DNA of 13,061 nucleotides. Source: Thermococci archaeon (GTDB lineage: Archaea; Methanobacteriota_B; Thermococci; Thermococcales; Thermococcaceae). The notes under the pieces are model-generated. The model had not been told where the DNA came from, made no database searches, and worked only from the letters and a program-made list of their open reading frames with translations. This document shows, in pieces, positions 6,444 to 13,020 of the stretch; the stretch's first letter is position 1, and each line of letters starts with the position of its first letter. A program made the translations under genes and the position numbers. The stretch lies in contig QMUF01000035.1 in assembly GCA_003663525.1 (NCBI GenBank), forward strand, positions 1-13,061. Reading direction: 5' to 3'.

Positions 6444-7643
6444 ATGAGTAGAAAAATAAAATCACAAATAGTTATAACCCTGATGGCAATGATCTCGATA
6501 TCAGGCCTCTACTACCTCGGAAACCTCCAGGCTCAATCAGTGATGCCTTTGGAAGAGGCCGAAAAGGGTGATTTAATAGAATTCACCGGTATATGTGTTA
6601 ACTCAAAAGAAAACTTCGCCGTTCTTTACAATGGTAGTGAGACTATAGTGGTTTTTGAGACATTAGAGTCGGGAAGAGTTTATAAGATCCGGGGCAAGCT
6701 TACAGATCCAGATAAAAACTATGTGGAGGCCTTTGAAATAAACCAGACTTCTCCTAAAGCTCTCCCGGTAGAAACAGTAACCGGTGCTTACTGGGTTGAT
6801 GATTACTGTCAGCTTCTCACTCCTCAAAGGATCTCCCTAAACACCTGCTTAAATGCATCAAAAGGAGAGAGGGTTATTATTGAAGGTTTATACTACAACA
6901 AAAGGTTCTATGTGGTAAATTACACCCGGTTAGGTTTTGAGAATTCTCCCGAGGACAACATGCCTTTCGTGATAACAGGTTCTGTGATCTACGGCGGGAA
7001 CCCGGCCACAATATGGGATGGGGATGAAGAAGTCAGAGTTTACCTCCCCTATAAGCAGAGTCTAAAGGTTGGTGAGTACGTTGAGGTTTTAGGCACGGCT
7101 AAGCTTTACTCCACACTGACCATATATGTTAATGACAAATCTGACATCAGGGTTCTTGGAAGAGCCAGAAAATCTCCCATAGGAGAAGAAAAGATTGGTG
7201 AGATAGCCTATGGGGCCTGTGCAGTTAAGAAATCAACAAAAACCTACATAAGTCTAGACTGCACTTCAATCCCCCTTTATGGATTTTCTGCAAGAGTAGG
7301 GGATGCTGTTCAATTTGAAGCCATAAGAAGGAAAAACTCTCTTTACTGCTTGGGGTGTAAGGTTTCAAGGCCAAGAGAGGCTCTTGAGAACTCAATTTGC
7401 AATCCCATTCCAGACCAGCCGTCAAAAATAGAGGGCAGGGTTGCTTGGGTAAAAGTATACAGCAACGGTTTTGGAATAGCCAACATAACAAATGGAAACT
7501 GCTGGACTCTTTTAAAGCTCCCAAAATCTATTGGAGTGACTCTTGAAGAGGGAGGGCATGTAGTGGCCTTTGGATTCCACACCACATATAGGGAAATGCC
7601 GGCCTTTGAAATAGCTTCCAAAGAAGACGTGATCACAGATTAG
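6444..7643 (+). CDS. Secreted or membrane-anchored protein with tandem OB-fold-like repeats
   Basis: The 399-residue protein has an N-terminal hydrophobic segment (about 8-28), either a signal peptide or an anchor. About five repeating units of 50-70 residues follow, each with a pattern of the type GD-x-IEFTG or GEYVEVLG, resembling OB-fold strands: roughly 40-95, 112-165, 174-238, 250-308 and 326-395. Nine cysteines (51, 122, 135, 259, 273, 302, 305, 319, 353) lie in the exported part and may form disulfides. No enzymatic motif was found. The permease gene starts nine bases after its stop, so the two products may act together at the membrane, for instance with this one binding a ligand outside; that is inference. 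Confidence 0.7.
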   Translation: MSRKIKSQIVITLMAMISISGLYYLGNLQAQSVMPLEEAEKGDLIEFTGICVNSKENFAVLYNGSETIVVFETLESGRVYKIRGKLTDPDKNYVEAFEINQTSPKALPVETVTGAYWVDDYCQLLTPQRISLNTCLNASKGERVIIEGLYYNKRFYVVNYTRLGFENSPEDNMPFVITGSVIYGGNPATIWDGDEEVRVYLPYKQSLKVGEYVEVLGTAKLYSTLTIYVNDKSDIRVLGRARKSPIGEEKIGEIAYGACAVKKSTKTYISLDCTSIPLYGFSARVGDAVQFEAIRRKNSLYCLGCKVSRPREALENSICNPIPDQPSKIEGRVAWVKVYSNGFGIANITNGNCWTLLKLPKSIGVTLEEGGHVVAFGFHTTYREMPAFEIASKEDVITD

Positions 7644-7652
7644 GTGTTCCAT

Positions 7653-8804
7653 ATGCTGAAGGAATTAATCCTTGGAATGCTTGGGGGAACATTAACCGGC
7701 TTAACGCCCTCCCTCCATGTTAACACTTTAGCTTCCCTCATAAACAACCTTGACTTTCCGGTTGGAGGTTTTTCCTTTGTTGTTCTGGCCTATGCCATGG
7801 GCCTGACACATAGTTTCCTCGATGCCTTTCCATCGACCTTTTTTGGAATTCCGGATGAAGGAACTGCTTTGAGTGTTCTCCCGGCCCATAGATTGGCACT
7901 TCAGGGAAAAGGCCTGGAGGTTATAAACCTCTCTCTGAGGGCCAGTTTGCTTGCAGCAATCTTCTCAATAGCATTGATTCCCTTATACCTCATAATTGCC
8001 CCTTACTACACTCCGGAAATAGGGAGGGCCATTGTGTTTTTCTTGGCTTTTCTCATAATAATAACTGAAAAAGGTATAAAGAAGCTCTACGCTCTTTTTG
8101 TCTTCCTCCTCGCAGGGGCTCTTGGTATTGTCAGCGATCTTTTGCCGTTAAAAGAGCCTTTTTACCATCTATTTGTGGGCCTTTTTGGAGTTCCAGCCAT
8201 TTTGCTCTCCCTCGATAACAACAATAAAATCTCGGGCGGGGATAGTACGATAGACATGAGCCACTCTCAGCTGGTTGGGTTCTCATTCCTAGGAACTATT
8301 TTTGGTATGATGGCCTCTCTATTGCCTACTTTTACTTCATCACAGGCCGCATTGATAGGAAGCTTTATTGCAAGGAGTGAGAGGACATTTTTAACAATCA
8401 CATTCGCCGTAAATACAGCTAACTTTGTTTTTGGTCTTGGAAACTTCTGCTCCACAGGAAAAACGAGAAATGGGATACTGGTTCTAATCAGGGAACGTTA
8501 TTACCCAATAAGTCTCCAGGAGTTTTTAATCCTTTTATTGGCCACACTAGCTGTAGCTGCTATAGTGAACCTTTATGGTCTCTGGCTGTCAAAGAAACTT
8601 GTTAATCTTATAGAAAGGGTTGATTACAGGATGTTAAATGCTCTGATATTGACGACAACAGTTTTAGGATCTTTATTCCTTGATGGCCTATTTGGTCTTT
8701 TGGTTCTAATTGCAGCAACTCTAGTTGGCTTGACGGCCGTGTTTTTGGGTGTAAAGAGAACAGCATGTATGGGCGTTTTAATGCTGAAAGTAATGCTTGG
8801 TTAA
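7653..8804 (+). CDS. TctA-like (DUF112) membrane permease
   Basis: This polytopic protein of 383 residues has about ten hydrophobic segments and an internal repeat typical of TctA (PF01970): GGTLTGLTPSLHVNTLASL near the N-terminus mirrors GMMASLLPTFTSSQAALIG in the middle. Further family-like blocks are FFGIPDEGTALSVLPAHRLA and FAVNTANFVFGLGN. It is shorter than bacterial TctA (about 500 residues), as is usual for archaeal members. The ATG at 7653, with GGTG six bases before it, is preferred to the GTG at 7644 that abuts the previous stop. No TctB or TctC partner is adjacent, so tricarboxylate transport should not be assumed; the upstream OB-repeat protein is the likely partner. Confidence 0.8.
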   Translation: MLKELILGMLGGTLTGLTPSLHVNTLASLINNLDFPVGGFSFVVLAYAMGLTHSFLDAFPSTFFGIPDEGTALSVLPAHRLALQGKGLEVINLSLRASLLAAIFSIALIPLYLIIAPYYTPEIGRAIVFFLAFLIIITEKGIKKLYALFVFLLAGALGIVSDLLPLKEPFYHLFVGLFGVPAILLSLDNNNKISGGDSTIDMSHSQLVGFSFLGTIFGMMASLLPTFTSSQAALIGSFIARSERTFLTITFAVNTANFVFGLGNFCSTGKTRNGILVLIRERYYPISLQEFLILLLATLAVAAIVNLYGLWLSKKLVNLIERVDYRMLNALILTTTVLGSLFLDGLFGLLVLIAATLVGLTAVFLGVKRTACMGVLMLKVMLG

Positions 8805-8936
8805 GGAGATAATAAAGTGAAAAAAGGTTTAGTATTGCCTTTTGGATAAGATGGACGTGACTAGGCTTGAGTAGATTCAATAGAAGTCTTAGCGGAATTT
8901 TTCTTAAGTTTGAATTTTTGTCCAAATTAGGTTATA

Positions 8937-8989
8937 GTCATTTAACTGACCAAAATATTTATATATTCGGTCATTTAACTGACCAAAAT
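8937..8989. repeat. Two 20-bp direct repeats flanking the TATA box of the DUF4143-type ATPase
   Basis: GTCATTTAACTGACCAAAAT occurs identically at 8937-8956 and 8970-8989, a period of 33 bp (about three helical turns). Each copy is a near-palindrome around TTTAAC (GTCA and TGAC ends). The 13 bases between them hold the TATA box, ATTTATATATTC at 8957-8968. The second copy ends one base before the GGTGAG of the ATPase gene. This looks like a double operator, probably for autoregulation. It is not a CRISPR array: there are only two copies and the spacer is a promoter. Confidence 0.7.
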
Positions 8990-8998
8990 GGTGAGAAT

Positions 8999-10297
8999 AT
9001 GGTTCAATTGGATGACTATCTTATAAAGCTCGTAGCTGATCTCCCTAGAAGGTTCGAATATGCCAGAGGTCTTAGAAGGAGGTTTATTTTTGAAGAGCTT
9101 CAAGGTAAGGTGAATTCCTTTATGAGGGAGGGTAGATGTGTGACAGTTCTCCTACCAGGGTTAAGGGGTACTGGTAAAACTACTCTCTTGGTTCAGCTCT
9201 ATTTTTATACTCATTCTTTGAGCTCGGAGGTGATCTATCTACCCGTTGATGAACTTAAACTTCTGGGTTTCACACTTATTGAGGCTGTCGAGAGATATTT
9301 GGAAATATTTCGGCCGGAAAGACCAGTACTCCTTCTTGATGAGGTTCAGTATGATGAAAAATGGCCGTTAACATTGAAGGTCTTAAATGATAGAAAACAA
9401 TTTCTGATAATAGCCACTGGTTCATCTGCGTTAAATCTCAAAGAAAGTCCCGATCTTGCTAGGAGGGCTGAACATATTCATGTGCATCCACTTACCTTTA
9501 GAGAATACCTTTACCTTTCAGAGGGTGTTTTGGGCAAAGGTAACTTAAAACCACTTCTCGACTTTGATGTTGAGTTAATGGAGAGATCCATGGCAGAGAG
9601 TGCCCCTTATCTATGGAAAGCTGAAGAATATCTTCGAACGGGTTCCCTTCCATTTTCATTTGATAGAAAAGAACCTGAGGTTTATGAGGCGGTTTTCACT
9701 CTAATTGAGAGAATGATTTATAGGGATCTTCCTCAGGTGAAAGGGTTTGATTCTCAGACACTTGAAAAGGCACTAAAACTTCTCTTCCTGTTAGCAAACC
9801 CAAGAGGAGAACATTTCAGCTACGAAAGACTATCAAAAATCCTTGGGATGGCTAAGGGCACTGTCATATCCATTATCAATGCCTTAATCAAGGCGGGAAT
9901 ACTGGTAGAGATCCCTTCGATAGGTGGAATGACAAAAAAGGTTAAGAAAGGCCCAAAATTGAAGTTCCTAGCTCCGACCCTAAGGGCAGCACTTCTTTAT
10001 AAGTCCGGAGAACTTGAAAAAGGTCTTTCTGCCCTTCTTGAAGATGCTGTGGCTTTTTATCTCTCCAAAATTGGTAAGCTGGAGTATGAACCCGGGAAAG
10101 GTGGTGCTGATTTTGTTCTCACAGTTGATGGACGAAAATATGTTGTCGAGGTCGGTTTGGGGAAAGATAGGGCAACACAGGTTAGGAGAAGTATGGAGAG
10201 AGTCAGTGCTGATAGAGGGATTGTTATAGGAGAAAAGTTCTATGCTAATGGTGACATATTGAGCATCCCTTGGCGGGCATTTCTCGGCATGATTTAG
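8999..10297 (+). CDS. AAA ATPase (AAA_14/DUF4143 type) with C-terminal nuclease-like domain
   Basis: From ATG at 8999, with GGTGAG at 8990-8995, the product has 432 residues. Walker A is GLRGTGKT (54-61), Walker B VLLLDEVQ (110-117), and the sensor ATGSS at 139-143. A winged-helix region (about 277-304, with LSKILGMAKGTVISIINAL) and a C-terminal domain with GADFVLTVDGRKYVVEVG (D371, E384), resembling a PD-(D/E)XK fold, complete the AAA_14 plus DUF4143 layout. An in-frame ATG at 8867 is rejected because the extension would translate the promoter repeats. Function is not established in archaea; the winged helix makes binding to its own repeat operator plausible. It belongs to a different family from the ATPase at the left edge. 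Confidence 0.9.
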   Translation: MVQLDDYLIKLVADLPRRFEYARGLRRRFIFEELQGKVNSFMREGRCVTVLLPGLRGTGKTTLLVQLYFYTHSLSSEVIYLPVDELKLLGFTLIEAVERYLEIFRPERPVLLLDEVQYDEKWPLTLKVLNDRKQFLIIATGSSALNLKESPDLARRAEHIHVHPLTFREYLYLSEGVLGKGNLKPLLDFDVELMERSMAESAPYLWKAEEYLRTGSLPFSFDRKEPEVYEAVFTLIERMIYRDLPQVKGFDSQTLEKALKLLFLLANPRGEHFSYERLSKILGMAKGTVISIINALIKAGILVEIPSIGGMTKKVKKGPKLKFLAPTLRAALLYKSGELEKGLSALLEDAVAFYLSKIGKLEYEPGKGGADFVLTVDGRKYVVEVGLGKDRATQVRRSMERVSADRGIVIGEKFYANGDILSIPWRAFLGMI

Positions 10298-10345
10298 GTC
10301 TCTCCGGCTTTTTGGATTTTTAATTTTGATAGTAACAAAACAAAA

Positions 10346-10396
10346 ATCTTTTTAATCGCTTTTTTACTTAATACATTAGTAAAAATGAGGTGATGA
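10346..10396 (+). promoter_or_regulatory. Promoter and ribosome binding site of the TasA-like gene
   Basis: A TATA-like CTTTTTAATCG lies at about 10345-10355, and GAGGTGATG at about 10387-10395 is a near-perfect Shine-Dalgarno sequence before the ATG at 10400. A leader of about 20-25 bases follows, longer than for most genes here. Confidence 0.55.
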
Positions 10397-10399
10397 AAT

Positions 10400-10996
10400 A
10401 TGAAGAGAGAGTTAACCATTCTTCTCATAGGGCTTTTAGTGGGAGCAGCGGGTTTCAAAATAGGCAGTGCGCTGTTTAGCGATGTAAGCATCTCCGAGAA
10501 TAACGAAATCTCAACGGGGGAGTTTGACATAAGGATAAGCAAAACGGGGGAGCGATTTTACAACGATCTTAAGCTCTTTGAATTTAAAGACTTAAAGCCG
10601 GGAGATGAAGTGAATGCCACCTTCTACATAAAAAACAGCGGCGATATAAGCATGTCTAGAATACTCATACTTCTAAAGATTAGGGATTTGGAGGATGGAG
10701 AACTTACGGATGCTGAAGCACTAGTGGATGATACTCCCGAAACCGGAGAGCTGAGCAAAAACCTTATGGTTGAGTGGATAGTGGTAGCGAAGGGCAACCA
10801 AACCTACACCCTCAGCGAATACTCGGGGAAAACCCTCTACGAGCTTAATAATCAGTCAATATCCATATTCAATTATTCATTGGGCCCATCAGAAACTCTC
10901 AGGGTTACCATGTTTCTCCTTGTAGATCCAAATGCAGGCAATGAGATCCAAAAGGATGTCTCTTTGGTTTCTCTCCAAATTTATGCAGAGCAGTGA
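10400..10996 (+). CDS. TasA/camelysin-like exported filament-type protein
   Basis: The 198-residue protein begins with a signal peptide (MKRELTILLIGLLVGAAGF), followed by SALFSDVSISENNEISTGEF, which closely follows the CalY/TasA pattern ALFSD...N..TTG-x-(L/F)D. A beta-rich domain comes next, with DLKPGDEV and FYIKNSGDISMS, also typical of TasA-like proteins, in which a Pro-Gly-Asp turn precedes a strand. TasA relatives form extracellular fibres in bacteria, and archaeal relatives build bundling pili; whether this one polymerises is inference. It is monocistronic, with an oligo-T terminator downstream. No SipW-like signal peptidase is present in the window. Confidence 0.7.
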   Translation: MKRELTILLIGLLVGAAGFKIGSALFSDVSISENNEISTGEFDIRISKTGERFYNDLKLFEFKDLKPGDEVNATFYIKNSGDISMSRILILLKIRDLEDGELTDAEALVDDTPETGELSKNLMVEWIVVAKGNQTYTLSEYSGKTLYELNNQSISIFNYSLGPSETLRVTMFLLVDPNAGNEIQKDVSLVSLQIYAEQ

Positions 10997-11006
10997 GTTT
11001 TTAAAC

Positions 11007-11025
11007 TTCTTTTTCTTTTTTTATT
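11007..11025 (+). terminator. Oligo-T terminator after the TasA-like gene
   Basis: TTCTTTTTCTTTTTTTATT on the coding strand, 11 bases after the stop, is the usual archaeal termination signal. It sits inside the promoter region of the next gene, whose TATA-like GTTTTTAAAC is at 10998-11006. Confidence 0.6.
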
Positions 11026-11036
11026 TGGTGTTCACA

Positions 11037-11834
11037 ATGATTGGGATAGTTTTTGATATGGATGGGGTCATTTATAGGGGAAATCAACCGGTTGAAGGGG
11101 TTAAAGAGGTTATTAAGTTTTTGAGGGCCAATAAGATTCCCTTCGTATTTCTCACCAATAATTCAACCAGAGATGCTAAAATGTATAAGGAAAAGCTTTG
11201 GGGGATGGGAATTGAGGTTGAAGAGGAGAGAATAATAACTTCTGGCTATGCAACGGCCCAGTACTTAAATAGACATTTTGAAAAGGGTCTGGTGTTTGTG
11301 ATTGGTGGTAGGGGCCTTGTGGAGGAAATAAAGGGCATAGGTTGGCCTGTGATAAGCCTTGAAGAAGCAAAAGAGAAGTGGAGAGAAATAAGATATGTTG
11401 TAGTTGGTATGGATCCTCAATTGACCTATGAAAAGCTCAAGTACGGCTGTTTAGCGATAAGAAATGGGGCCCGTTTTATAGGCACAAATCCAGACACCAC
11501 CTATCCGGGTGAGGAAGGAATTCTTCCCGGTGCCGGTTCCATAATTGCGGCACTAAAAGTTGCCACTGAGAAGGAGCCTTTAATTATAGGAAAGCCCAAT
11601 GAACCTGTTTTTGAAGTGGTTAGAGAAAAACTAAACGCTGATAAGATATGGGTGGTTGGAGATAGACTCGACACTGACATGGCCTTTGCAAAGAAAATTG
11701 GGGCAAAGGCAATAATGGTCTTAACCGGTGTAAACACACTTGAGGACATAGAAAAGAGTGAAGTTAAGCCCGATATAGTGTTACCCAGCATCAAGGAGCT
11801 TTTGGAGTACATAAAGGTGCAGTTGGAGATTTAA
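11037..11834 (+). CDS. HAD superfamily phosphatase, NagD-like
   Basis: The 265-residue protein has HAD motif I FDMDGVIY (D7, D9), motif II FLTNNSTR (T40), the lysine of motif III in IIGKPNEP (K186), and motif IV VVGDRLDTD (D209, D214). The C2-type cap lies between motifs II and III (about 80-185), placing it with NagD and 4-nitrophenylphosphatase-like enzymes; Pyrococcus horikoshii PH1952 is a relative of similar size. It should hydrolyse a small phosphorylated metabolite in the cytoplasm; the substrate cannot be read from sequence. ATG at 11037, with GGTG at 11028-11031, is preferred over an in-frame ATG 35 codons upstream that lies within the previous gene. Confidence 0.93.
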   Translation: MIGIVFDMDGVIYRGNQPVEGVKEVIKFLRANKIPFVFLTNNSTRDAKMYKEKLWGMGIEVEEERIITSGYATAQYLNRHFEKGLVFVIGGRGLVEEIKGIGWPVISLEEAKEKWREIRYVVVGMDPQLTYEKLKYGCLAIRNGARFIGTNPDTTYPGEEGILPGAGSIIAALKVATEKEPLIIGKPNEPVFEVVREKLNADKIWVVGDRLDTDMAFAKKIGAKAIMVLTGVNTLEDIEKSEVKPDIVLPSIKELLEYIKVQLEI

Positions 11835-11853
11835 AATCTATTCTCTTAATTTC

Positions 11854-12186
11854 TTATTCAATGAGCTCCTCTATTAGGGGTTTTAATAGTGGGATATCTT
11901 CTTTTATAGTTTTCCAGACTACTCTAAGATCAACTCCAAAATATGCATGAATAAGCTTGTCTCGCATTCTTGCCATCTCACTCCAAGGTACCTTTGCATG
12001 GTTCGATTTAACCTCATTGGGGATATTCTTTGCAGCTTCTCCAATGATTTCCAATGCTCTGATAACAGCAAATTGTGTTTTCTTGTCTTTAATGAACTCA
12101 TCAAAGTTAATATTTTCAGTGAACTCTTCAATTAGCCTTATGGCTTCTATAATGTCGTTCAGGTAATCTTCATGTACTCGCTTCAT
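11854..12186 (-). CDS. hepT: HepT-type HEPN ribonuclease toxin (DUF86)
   Basis: The 110-residue, all-helical protein contains the HEPN motif RDKLIHAY, with R75 and H80 as the RX4H pair and Y82 completing RX4HXY. A conserved [13 protein letters not shown] segment lies at 44-56. HepT cleaves RNA and is silenced when the partner MntA transfers AMP to the tyrosine of this motif; both the residue and the partner gene are present. The start codon overlaps the stop of mntA in ATGA, so the two are co-translated. The gene is convergent with the HAD phosphatase, only 19 bases away. Confidence 0.92.
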   Translation of the reverse strand: MKRVHEDYLNDIIEAIRLIEEFTENINFDEFIKDKKTQFAVIRALEIIGEAAKNIPNEVKSNHAKVPWSEMARMRDKLIHAYFGVDLRVVWKTIKEDIPLLKPLIEELIE

Positions 12187-12476
12187 ATGTAAACGACCTC
12201 CTTATGCACGGCCTGGGATATTTTGGGTTTCAATGCAGACTCCATCACAAGATCGACTCTAATACCAAGCAGTTCTTCTAAATACTCTTCAAGTTTGAGG
12301 AATGTTAGTAGAGAAGGCACTTCATAAAAATCTACAAGTATGTCTACATCACTCGTTTCTCTAGCCTCTCCTCTAACATAAGATCCAAAAATGCCTATTT
12401 TTTTAACTTTGAACTTTTTTTGGAGTTCTCCTTTGTGTTGTTTTAATATTTGCTCAATTTCCTCTAATCTCTTCAT
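12183..12476 (-). CDS. mntA: MntA-type minimal nucleotidyltransferase antitoxin
   Basis: The 97-residue protein has the minimal nucleotidyltransferase signature [18 protein letters not shown] (G31, S32, D43, D45) and a third acidic residue in VDLVM (D75). MntA proteins AMPylate the HEPN toxin encoded downstream and thereby neutralise it. A TATA-like GTTTATATT at about 12517-12509 on the minus strand puts the start site roughly ten bases before the ATG; no clear Shine-Dalgarno sequence is seen. All catalytic residues are intact, and the order antitoxin then toxin, with a four-base overlap, is canonical. Confidence 0.92.
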   Translation of the reverse strand: MKRLEEIEQILKQHKGELQKKFKVKKIGIFGSYVRGEARETSDVDILVDFYEVPSLLTFLKLEEYLEELLGIRVDLVMESALKPKISQAVHKEVVYI

Positions 12477-12540
12477 ATTAGCATCAAGATTTATTTTGTT
12501 ATTAAGGAAAATATAAACCTTACTTTTACTTTTTTCTTTT

Positions 12541-12663
12541 GAAAGCTTTGTCCGTAGGGGTGGGGGTAGTTCACTCCCGAGAGCTTTTCTTATCTCTGCT
12601 GGGAGACTTATCTAATAATTGTGCGTGACTTTTGTGAGTGGATCCAATCACCTGTCACTGACC
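12541..12663. other. Structured spacer between the GC-rich RNA and mntA
   Basis: There is no gene here. The stretch holds an 18-bp near-palindrome GTGAGTGGATCCAATCAC (12634-12651, one mismatched pair). A GC-rich block at about 12549-12582 is closed by AAAGCT (12542-12547) and AGCTTT (12582-12587), with GGGAGTGAACTACCC on the minus strand able to form a bulged hairpin with a UGAA loop. On the minus strand no oligo-T run separates the upstream RNA from the mntA promoter. The block may be a degraded end of another IS605-type element. Confidence 0.35.
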
Positions 12664-12960
12664 TCCTTCCCGTCCTGAAGGGCGAGGGTTCTAACGAGTT
12701 AACCCCTCGCTAACGGACGGTTCGGTTTGCGGGCCCATCACCTACTCCCGTTACCGGTTTCGGCTCAGCCCACAGGCCGGGTCTTCGGCCCATTACCCCT
12801 ACCGCAGAGCGGTTTGGGGTTATCGTTTTAGAGGCCACTCCAATGGTTTCAACCGCCCGAAGGCGGTTTTGAGAGGACGCCTATCGGCGTCTTCCCTCCC
12901 GAGGGGGGAGGGACACGAGTAAACCCCTTTGGAGGGAGTATCTGACGGTGGCCTCTCCGA
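12664..12960 (-). ncRNA. GC-rich structured RNA, possibly omega-RNA-like
   Basis: The region is about 60% G+C where counted (12841-12900), against about 20% at 12481-12540, and has no coding frame. On the minus strand a 9-bp stem (12956-12948 with 12838-12830) closes a domain of three hairpins: TCCCTCC/GGAGGGA (12913-12907 with 12899-12893), GACGCC-GATA-GGCGTC (12891-12876), and AACCGCC-TTCG-GGCGGTT (12868-12851), whose cUUCGg loop favours this strand. A second domain has ACCCC/GGGGT around CCGC/GCGG (12820-12795), GGGCC/GGCCC (12791-12787 with 12735-12731), and a 3' helix of CCGTCC/GGACGG (12720-12715 with 12675-12670) and GCGAGGG/CCCTCGC (12710-12704 with 12688-12682). No RNase P, SRP, tRNA or rRNA signature was found. 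The ends are estimates. Confidence 0.65.
12669..12698 (-). repeat. 3' module shared with the tnpB-like end (copy 2)
   Basis: CCTCGCCCTTCAGGACGGG (12687-12669, minus strand), preceded by CTCGT, matches CCTCGTCCTTCAGGGCGGG near 13046-13028 at 17 of 19 positions, and CTCGT also precedes that copy. Here the module forms the 3' strands of the last helix of the structured RNA. Confidence 0.6.
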
Positions 12961-12981
12961 GGCCCTATTACGTTACAAGAG

Positions 12982-12989
12982 TTTAAAAA
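12982..12989 (-). promoter_or_regulatory. TATA box of the structured RNA
   Basis: On the minus strand TTTTTAAA, within AAGCTTTTTAAACTC, is centred about 26 bases before 12959, where the first long stem of the RNA begins. The spacing supports an independent transcript on this strand. Confidence 0.5.
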
Positions 12990-13020
12990 GCTTTCTACTC
13001 AAGTGCCGATTTTAGGATTC

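Noticed and set aside
7225..7636. Two minus-strand frames inside the OB-repeat gene
   Set aside because: They have low-complexity composition, no ribosome binding site, and mirror the coding strand.
8937..8989. CRISPR-like repeat pair
   Set aside because: Only two copies exist and the 13-bp spacer is a TATA box; no cas genes are present.
8867..8998. N-terminal extension of the second ATPase from an upstream ATG
   Set aside because: The extension would translate both promoter repeats (HLTDQN appears twice) and the TATA box, while ATG 8999 has a proper GGTGAG.
10294..10542. Minus-strand frame over the TasA-like gene
   Set aside because: It overlaps the promoter and signal peptide of a well-supported gene and resembles no family.
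10932..11036. 35-residue N-terminal extension of the HAD phosphatase
   Set aside because: It would overlap the upstream gene and its terminator; MIGIVFDMDG is the normal family start and has GGTG upstream.
12518..12541. T-rich run as terminator of the structured RNA
   Set aside because: The T-run is on the plus strand, whereas the RNA and mntA are on the minus strand.
12661..12700. Intact tnpB tail ending RTLALQDGKEVSDR
   Set aside because: The frame looks like a TnpB tail but has a TAA only two codons before it, so it is at most a relic; the RNA structure explains the conservation better.
12664..12960. RNase P RNA, SRP RNA or tRNA
   Set aside because: The conserved cores (GGAAAGUCC-type, ACAGAAA, GGAAGGGAGCAGC, tRNA T-arm) were not found, and the 5' end pairs with the middle of the element rather than its 3' end.
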